A stretch of 38,506 nucleotides of DNA, taken from assembly GCA_001781995.1 (NCBI GenBank), contig MFNH01000040.1, forward strand, positions 1 through 38,506, in the 5' to 3' direction. Both the position numbers and the translations under genes were made by a program. The notes under the pieces were generated by a model. It was not told the DNA's origin. It saw nothing but the letters and a program-made list of their open reading frames with translations, and made no database searches. Positions 36,370 through 38,506 of the stretch are shown piece by piece (the first letter of the stretch is position 1; each line of letters begins with the position of its first letter). The stretch is from Candidatus Levybacteria bacterium RBG_16_35_11 (GTDB lineage: Bacteria; Patescibacteriota; Microgenomatia; Levybacterales; UBA12049).

Positions 36370-36391
36370 ACGTCTGTAAAAAATTTAACGT

Positions 36392-37264
36392 ATGAAACTT
36401 TCAATAGTAATCATTAATTACAATACTAAAGAGCTTACTTTAAACTGTATAGATTCTCTTTATAAGCAATATAAAACAGAGCTTGAAGATGGGGGATTTG
36501 AAATTGTTTTAATAGATAATGCTTCAACCGATGGTTCTGGAAAAGAGCTACTTAATCTATTAAAAAATAAAAAGGGCATAGTTTTTATAGAAAGCAGTCG
36601 GAACCTGGGTTTTGGAGGAGGAAATAATGAAGCTGCCAAAAAAGCAAAGGGAAAATATCTTTTATTTTTAAATTCAGATACTGAAGTTCTAGATAGAGGA
36701 TTAATAGATATGGTAGATTTTTTAGACAAAAATGAGAAAATTGGGGTGTTGGGCGCAAGACTTTTAAACATAGATGGCTCAGATCAAAGGTCGGCAGTCA
36801 AATTCTACAATCTTTTTAACCTTTTCTTAATGCTTGTTGGTCTTGAAAGAGTGGGATTTCTAAGATCCAGCCCTTCTAAAATTAAAAAAGTTGATTGGGT
36901 GAGTGGAGCATCGCTTATGATAAGACGTGATTTATTTGAAAAACTTAATGGATTTGACAAAAACCTTTTCATGTATTTAGAGGACATGGAGCTTTGTTTT
37001 AGGGTCCAAAAAGAGAATTTTGATGTGTTTTTTTACCCGAACATAAAAATTGTCCATAAAGAGAGAGGAAGTAGTAATAAGCCCTTTGCTATACTGAATA
37101 TATATAAAGGAATAAAGTATTTTTATAAAACTCATAAACCAAAATGGCAATATGTTATTGCAAATATCCTTTTAAAGAAAAAAGCTATTTTTGCACTAAT
37201 TTTGGGCATAATAAGCTATAATAGAGGGCTTATAAATACATATAAAGAAGCGATTAAAATATGA
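36392..37264 (+). CDS. Glycosyltransferase family 2 (rhamnosyltransferase-like)
   Basis: KLSIVIINYNTKELTLNCIDSLYKQ...VLIDNASTDGSGKELL...FLNSDTEV...FDKNLFMYLEDMELCFRVQ. Confidence 0.92.
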   Translation: MKLSIVIINYNTKELTLNCIDSLYKQYKTELEDGGFEIVLIDNASTDGSGKELLNLLKNKKGIVFIESSRNLGFGGGNNEAAKKAKGKYLLFLNSDTEVLDRGLIDMVDFLDKNEKIGVLGARLLNIDGSDQRSAVKFYNLFNLFLMLVGLERVGFLRSSPSKIKKVDWVSGASLMIRRDLFEKLNGFDKNLFMYLEDMELCFRVQKENFDVFFYPNIKIVHKERGSSNKPFAILNIYKGIKYFYKTHKPKWQYVIANILLKKKAIFALILGIISYNRGLINTYKEAIKI

Positions 37265-38506
37265 GATTTCTAAAAAAGATTTGGAGTAATATTTTATTTG
37301 TATTAACTATTTTTTTAATTGTTTTTATTCCTCTTTACCCAAAAATCCCCTTAATTAGCGTGTCGCACACCTGGGTTTATATAAGATTTGAGGATATTTT
37401 TGTTGCTCTATCTTTAATTATTTGGTTTATCTTTTTAATCCGGAAAAAAGTTAATTTTAAGACTCCATTAACATTTCCAATTCTTATCTTTTGGTTTATT
37501 GGTTTTGTCTCAACCTTAAATGCACTTTTGTTTATTTTCCCAAATTTAGCAAATGTTTTTCCAAACGTTGCTATTCTTAATTTCTTAAGAAGAATTGAAT
37601 ATATTTCAGTATTTTTTCTTGCTTATTTTGCAATCGATTCAAAAAGAAAAATAAAAATAACAATTGCCGCATTAGGAATAACAATGTTTCTAATCTTTCT
37701 CTACGGTTGGGGACAAAGGCTTTTAGGCTTTCCAGCATTTCTAACCATGAATGAGGAATTTGCAAAAGGCATTCCTCTTAGACTTTCTGCCCTTGCCCGA
37801 ATCCCCTCCACATTTGCAGGCCATTACGATCTTGCAGCCTATTTAATCTTAGTGATTCCAATTCTAGGAAGCATGTTTTTTGGCTTTAAAAAGCTTTATT
37901 TTAAAATTCTACTTTTGCTAACTTCTTTATTTGGCCTTATCTTACTTTTAATGACTGCGTCTAGAATTTCCTTTCTTGTCTATTTAATTGTTGTTTCGGT
38001 TCTTCTTATTTTCCATAAGAAAAAACTTTGGATAATCCCTGTTCTTATTGCAAGCATTCTTATTATGAATTCCTTTAACGGAATATCAAGCCGTTTTGCA
38101 AGTACAATTTCCCAAGTTGATTTAGTAGTTGATGCAAGAACTGGAAAACCGGTTGGAATTGCCACAAATTTAGGCAATAACGTTGTAATACAAGAAAAAC
38201 AGTCAACCGGAGAGAGCTTACCCCAAGGAACTGGATTTATTAATTTACCATCCGGAGCATCCAAGCAATCTACTGGCAAGGTTACCTATATTAGAACAAA
38301 GATTAAAGCCGGAAAAGAACTTTCTGAGATTACGACCATGGAAGGGGACTTCGTAATTAAAAAAGCCCTTGCTTATGATGTCTCTTTCACTACTCGTTTT
38401 CAAGGAGAATGGCCAAGGGCAGTTCAGGCATTTTCAAGGAATATTTTTTTGGGAAGCGGTTATTCCTCAATAAGTTTGGCAACTGACAATGATTACTTAA
38501 GAGCCT
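37261..38506 (+). CDS. O-antigen ligase / Wzy-like polymerase family membrane protein (3' truncated by window edge; absent from ORF track)
   Basis: ATG at 37261, open to window end: MRFLKKIWSNILFVLTIFLIVFIPLYPKIPLISVSHTWVYIRFEDIFVALSLIIWFIF...RIPSTFAGHYDLAAYLILVIPIL...MTASRISFLVYLIVV. Confidence 0.8.
   Translation, partial: MRFLKKIWSNILFVLTIFLIVFIPLYPKIPLISVSHTWVYIRFEDIFVALSLIIWFIFLIRKKVNFKTPLTFPILIFWFIGFVSTLNALLFIFPNLANVFPNVAILNFLRRIEYISVFFLAYFAIDSKRKIKITIAALGITMFLIFLYGWGQRLLGFPAFLTMNEEFAKGIPLRLSALARIPSTFAGHYDLAAYLILVIPILGSMFFGFKKLYFKILLLLTSLFGLILLLMTASRISFLVYLIVVSVLLIFHKKKLWIIPVLIASILIMNSFNGISSRFASTISQVDLVVDARTGKPVGIATNLGNNVVIQEKQSTGESLPQGTGFINLPSGASKQSTGKVTYIRTKIKAGKELSEITTMEGDFVIKKALAYDVSFTTRFQGEWPRAVQAFSRNIFLGSGYSSISLATDNDYLRA

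Noticed and set aside
33044-36370. Type III (ToxIN-like) toxin-antitoxin
   Set aside because: Protein shows no ToxN-like sequence, RNA is downstream rather than upstream and is not a tandem repeat array.

Overview
AT-rich bacterial window; gene style (very AT-rich, many short intergenic gaps, DUF5674-like and LytR_C-only proteins) suggests a Candidate Phyla Radiation / Microgenomates-type genome, which is an inference and was not tested. Most of the window is a large cell-surface glycan locus: about ten glycosyltransferases (GT2, GT4, polyprenol-phosphate type), several GT-C/YfhO-like multi-pass membrane proteins, six SAM methyltransferases, amino-sugar pathway enzymes (WxcM-like acetyltransferase/ketoisomerase fusion, DegT aminotransferase, Gfo/Idh/MocA oxidoreductase, WlbB-like acetyltransferase, WecB-like epimerase, a degenerate short UDP-sugar dehydrogenase), a flippase-like protein and an O-antigen ligase/polymerase running off the 3' end. 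Interspersed are a Fic protein with an apparent class II inhibitory motif, a HicB-HicA pair plus an unannotated 49-aa ORF, a triple zinc-ribbon protein, a truncated GT4 and orphan LytR_C proteins. The most unusual signal is a two-copy module (about 33.0-33.75 kb and 35.6-36.37 kb). Each copy encodes a paralogous small protein (conserved DQSGKIEQT, IDxEY and GKxSxAH motifs, possibly RNase H-like) followed by two stem-loops. Both stem-loops show compensatory base changes between the copies, and each module ends with a conserved outward-in, minus-strand sigma70-like promoter (TTGACA-N17-TATATT/TTTATT) pointing at the stem-loops. This looks like an undescribed protein + structured small RNA cassette.
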